33,266 bases of DNA, from positions 1 to 33,266 of the forward strand of contig PLEW01000065.1 in assembly GCA_003136555.1 (NCBI GenBank), given 5' to 3'. Source of the DNA: Planctomycetota bacterium (lineage in GTDB: Bacteria; Planctomycetota; UBA11346). The notes beneath the pieces are model-generated. The model was not told the DNA's origin. It worked only from the letters and a program-made list of their open reading frames with translations, and did no database searches. A program made the translations under genes and the position numbers. Positions 31,569-33,266 of this stretch are shown piece after piece (position 1 is the stretch's first letter; each line of letters begins with the position of its first letter).

Positions 31569-31976
31569 ATGGACGACCTCCAGCGCCAGCATTGGCGCTT
31601 CGCCTGGCGCACTACCCGCTGGCAGCTGCCCCCTGACTACGATCGAGCACCGCTTCCGCGCGCTGACGGGGCCCGCTTCGCCCTGTCGGCCTGGAACCCC
31701 GGCTGCCGGCGCCTCCCCGGCCCGGTCAATCACGCCCGTCATGCGCTGCTCATGGCCGAACTGCGCGCCTACGGCCTGAGCCCCCTGCCGATGTCGGGTG
31801 GCGATGCGTCCACGGGCTGGCATGAGGATTTCTGGCTGATCTCCCATGTCCGCCAGCGCGATCTGCACCTGCTGAAGCGCTACGGACAGCTTGCCGGGCT
31901 GGTCGTCGATGGCTGTACCGGCCGCCTGCTCTGGGCAGACGGCGTGCTGGATGACGTTCCGACCACCCTCGCCTAG
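31569..31976 (+). CDS. DUF3293-like protein
   Basis: A 135-residue protein, function unknown. It has ARFALSAWNPGCRRLPGPVN (A43-P45 core SAWNP), then HARHALLMAELRAYGLSPLP, GWHEDFWLISHVRQRDLHLL and KRYGQLAGLVVDG, which match the small DUF3293 family ('TAWNP...N...L...G...E.......YGQ.A') as I remember it. No ribosome-binding site precedes the ATG. It is divergent from the peptidase gene and ends ten bases from the convergent prmC end. Confidence 0.8.
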   Translation: MDDLQRQHWRFAWRTTRWQLPPDYDRAPLPRADGARFALSAWNPGCRRLPGPVNHARHALLMAELRAYGLSPLPMSGGDASTGWHEDFWLISHVRQRDLHLLKRYGQLAGLVVDGCTGRLLWADGVLDDVPTTLA

Positions 31977-31985
31977 CGGCAGACG

Positions 31986-32822
31986 TCAGTTCGGGGATAC
32001 GGTGATCCGGGCAAATCGAGGCTTCCCGGCGAGATCAGCGCGGATGGCGCAGCTCAGGCCCCGGACCCGGCAGGCCTCCGTGATCGCCGGACCTTGCTGC
32101 CACCCATGCTCAAGCCACAGGATGCCCTGCGGCAGGAGCAGGCGCCGCGCATCTGCGATGAGTTCGCGGATCAGGTTCAGGCCATCCGGACCACTGTAGA
32201 GCGCTTCCTGGGGCTCGAATGCCAGTTCCGGATCGCATTGCCCACGCTCAGTCTCGGCGATGTAGGGCAGGTTGGCGACCACTGCCGCATACCCTCCGGG
32301 CAAGGTGCTCGCGAGATGGCAGCGGATCCAGCGCACGGAGAGCCCCAGGCGTTGGCCATTTGCCGCTGCTATGGCGAGCGCCTGTTCGCTCGCGTCGCTC
32401 GCATCGACCTCATTGCCGGGGCGTGCCTGCTTGAGCGCCAAGGCGATCGCGCCTGAGCCAGTGCCGACGTCCAGCAGAGGGCCAGCGCCGTGGCTTTCAG
32501 CCAGGACTAGACCGACCAGTTCCTCGGTCTCCGGCCGAGGCACCAGGACACCTGGCCCCACAGTCAGGCGCAGGCCGCAGAAGTCCTGATTCCCGAGCAC
32601 ATAGGCCAGCGGCTCCCGCCGGCCCCTCCGCTGCACCAATGTCCGCAGCCGAACCACGTCTGCTTCCTCGACCGGCATGTCGAAGCGCGTATAGAGGTCG
32701 AGTCGCGTCAGCGCCAAGGCATCGGAGAAGAGCCATTCCGCTTCACGCCGGGCATTGTCGATACCGTGGCTCTTGAGGTAGTCGGCGCTGCGCTGCAGCA
32801 AGGACATGAGCGTAGGCAGCAT
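31986..32822 (-). CDS. prmC: Release factor glutamine methyltransferase PrmC-like, NLPY variant
   Basis: Methylates the GGQ glutamine of peptide release factors RF1/RF2. The N-terminal helical domain (LLQRSADYLKSHGIDNARRE) and FCGLRLTVGPGVLVPRPETE precede the SAM-binding LLDVGTGSGAIALAL. The substrate-binding motif, normally NPPY, reads NLPYIAE in this protein. The family's NPPY first proline contributes to positioning the glutamine amide; NLPY is also the motif of KsgA-type methyltransferases. The rest of the protein matches PrmC. The start is uncertain: ATG at 32822 or 32807 gives the normal length of ~275; an ATG at 32915 would add 31 residues overlapping a tRNA promoter and is less likely. 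Confidence 0.88.
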   Translation of the reverse strand: MLPTLMSLLQRSADYLKSHGIDNARREAEWLFSDALALTRLDLYTRFDMPVEEADVVRLRTLVQRRGRREPLAYVLGNQDFCGLRLTVGPGVLVPRPETEELVGLVLAESHGAGPLLDVGTGSGAIALALKQARPGNEVDASDASEQALAIAAANGQRLGLSVRWIRCHLASTLPGGYAAVVANLPYIAETERGQCDPELAFEPQEALYSGPDGLNLIRELIADARRLLLPQGILWLEHGWQQGPAITEACRVRGLSCAIRADLAGKPRFARITVSPN

Positions 32823-32908
32823 CGCCGCGACCATAGCAGTGGGAGGCGAGCCGCAATCGCCCGCCTCCCTCCGGTTGTGACCGCCAGAGCCTCCCAGAGG
32901 CTCCATCG

Positions 32909-32938
32909 TTGACATGACGCCTATTTCCGCACGATGCG
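32909..32938 (+). promoter_or_regulatory. Candidate promoter of tRNA-Glu
   Basis: A perfect -35 box TTGACA at 32909-32914 lies 42 bases before the tRNA. The -10 region 17-18 bases later (CGATGC/GATGCG around 32932-32938) is poor. The spacing to the tRNA fits a start near 32944. Confidence 0.4.
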
Positions 32939-32956
32939 GCGCTCGTGGCTAATTGG

Positions 32957-33029
32957 GCTCCCATCGTCTAGTGGCCCAGGACAACGGATTCTCAGTCCGT
33001 GAACAGGGGTTCGACTCCCCTTGGGAGTA
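32957..33029 (+). tRNA. tRNA-Glu (anticodon CTC)
   Basis: A 73-base cloverleaf. Acceptor arms GCTCCCA and TGGGAGT with discriminator A; the anticodon stem ACGGA/TCCGT encloses TTCTCAG with anticodon CTC (Glu, GAG codon); the T-arm AGGGG-TTCGACT-CCCCT is intact. The first acceptor pair is G1-U72, where glutamate tRNAs usually have G-C. CCA is not encoded. A terminator follows. Confidence 0.96.
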
Positions 33030-33044
33030 CTATACAATTGTAAA

Positions 33045-33087
33045 ACTATTCATAACAAATGGTTATGACTAGTTTTTTTGTTTTTTT
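33045..33087 (+). terminator. Rho-independent terminator of tRNA-Glu
   Basis: Inverted repeat ACTATTCATAAC / GTTATGACTAGT (one mismatch, loop AAATG), directly followed by TTTTTTTGTTTTTTT at 33073-33087. Confidence 0.85.
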
Positions 33088-33106
33088 GACACAAAAAAAT
33101 TGTGTC
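33088..33106. repeat. 7-bp inverted repeat GACACAA...TTGTGTC
   Basis: Arms GACACAA (33088-33094) and TTGTGTC (33100-33106) with an A5 loop, just after the tRNA terminator. A second GTGTCC follows at 33113-33118, eleven bases after the first GTGTCC at 33102-33107. Confidence 0.7.
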
Positions 33107-33139
33107 CAGCCTGTGTCCAAAACAGACCCCGCCAGCCAA

Positions 33140-33215
33140 TCCAAATCATGGGACAAATGGGCTTGGATCTCCAGTTAGTAGACGTGTGGATAGATCCATT
33201 CCAAATCATGGGACA
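33140..33215. repeat. 16-bp direct repeat, 60-base period
   Basis: TCCAAATCATGGGACA occurs at 33140-33155 and again at 33200-33215. The region 33030-33266 is AT-rich compared with the rest of the window and has no gene I can support. A third copy might lie beyond the window. Confidence 0.85.
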
Positions 33216-33266
33216 GCCTCTAGTTTTAGCTCCATGAAGCCTAGACCGTACGTGTCCGGCCAAGCC

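Noticed and set aside
32823-32915. Longer prmC start at 32915
   Set aside because: The extra 31 residues (Gly/Arg/Pro-rich) are unlike any PrmC N-terminus and would start on top of the candidate tRNA promoter.
33069-33263. 64-codon minus-strand frame in the AT-rich end (integrase tail?)
   Set aside because: The protein resembles no family I know, and it spans both copies of the direct repeat and the inverted repeat, so it is not supported as a gene.

Overview
The window is high-GC DNA (except its last ~230 bases), densely packed with genes on both strands. It looks like the chromosome of a Gram-negative member of the Planctomycetes-Verrucomicrobia-Chlamydiae (PVC) superphylum. The best marker is a 57-residue 'small basic protein' at 1233-1406, a family I know only from that superphylum. 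LpxA (lipid A synthesis), FlgD (flagellar hook), several prepilins and an eroded transposase-like protein of a type common in PVC genomes fit this. I cannot name the phylum or species from sequence alone.

Layout. 1-2394 (minus): glyceraldehyde-3-phosphate dehydrogenase (cut by the window edge), the small basic protein and lpxA. 2529-4726 (plus): a Y1-transposase-like protein that has lost its catalytic residues, queG and a thiS with an unusual C-terminal tail. 4741-12383 (minus): a tightly coupled cluster, read from 12383 downward, of an anti-sigma-like membrane protein, five prepilin-like proteins (16-17 kDa to ~45 kDa class) and a large O-antigen-ligase/Wzy_C membrane protein. A perfect 16-bp palindrome lies just upstream. 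12770-17453 (plus): an MFS transporter, hisC, dxr and an NAD-kinase-like gene, partly translationally coupled. 17456-18127 (minus): flgD. 18289-22655 (plus): a metallophosphoesterase, a SpoIIE-type phosphatase with three CxxC/HxxxC finger repeats, a PP2C phosphatase and an isochorismatase-like hydrolase. 22640-24740 (minus): rsuA-like pseudouridine synthase, rsmC-like methyltransferase and xseB. 24932-25570 (plus): a STAS anti-sigma antagonist and a small unknown protein. 25601-26839 (minus): pilT. 27098-27454 (plus): an HU-like protein with a strong terminator. 27533-31491 (minus): rph, argF, argB and the prepilin peptidase. 31569-31976 (plus): a DUF3293-like protein. 31986-32822 (minus): prmC. 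32957-33029 (plus): tRNA-Glu(CTC) with a terminator, then AT-rich DNA with direct and inverted repeats that may be the edge of an integrated element.

How the genes fit together. The prepilin cluster, pilT and the prepilin peptidase together imply a type IV filament or type II-like secretion apparatus; the Wzy_C protein at the end of the prepilin cluster could be a pilin O-glycosylation ligase instead of, or as well as, an O-antigen ligase. The finger-SpoIIE phosphatase, PP2C phosphatase, STAS protein and anti-sigma-like protein are the parts expected of a phosphorylation-based partner-switching circuit. The remaining genes are housekeeping: arginine, histidine, isoprenoid and thiamine synthesis, tRNA/rRNA modification and RNA processing.
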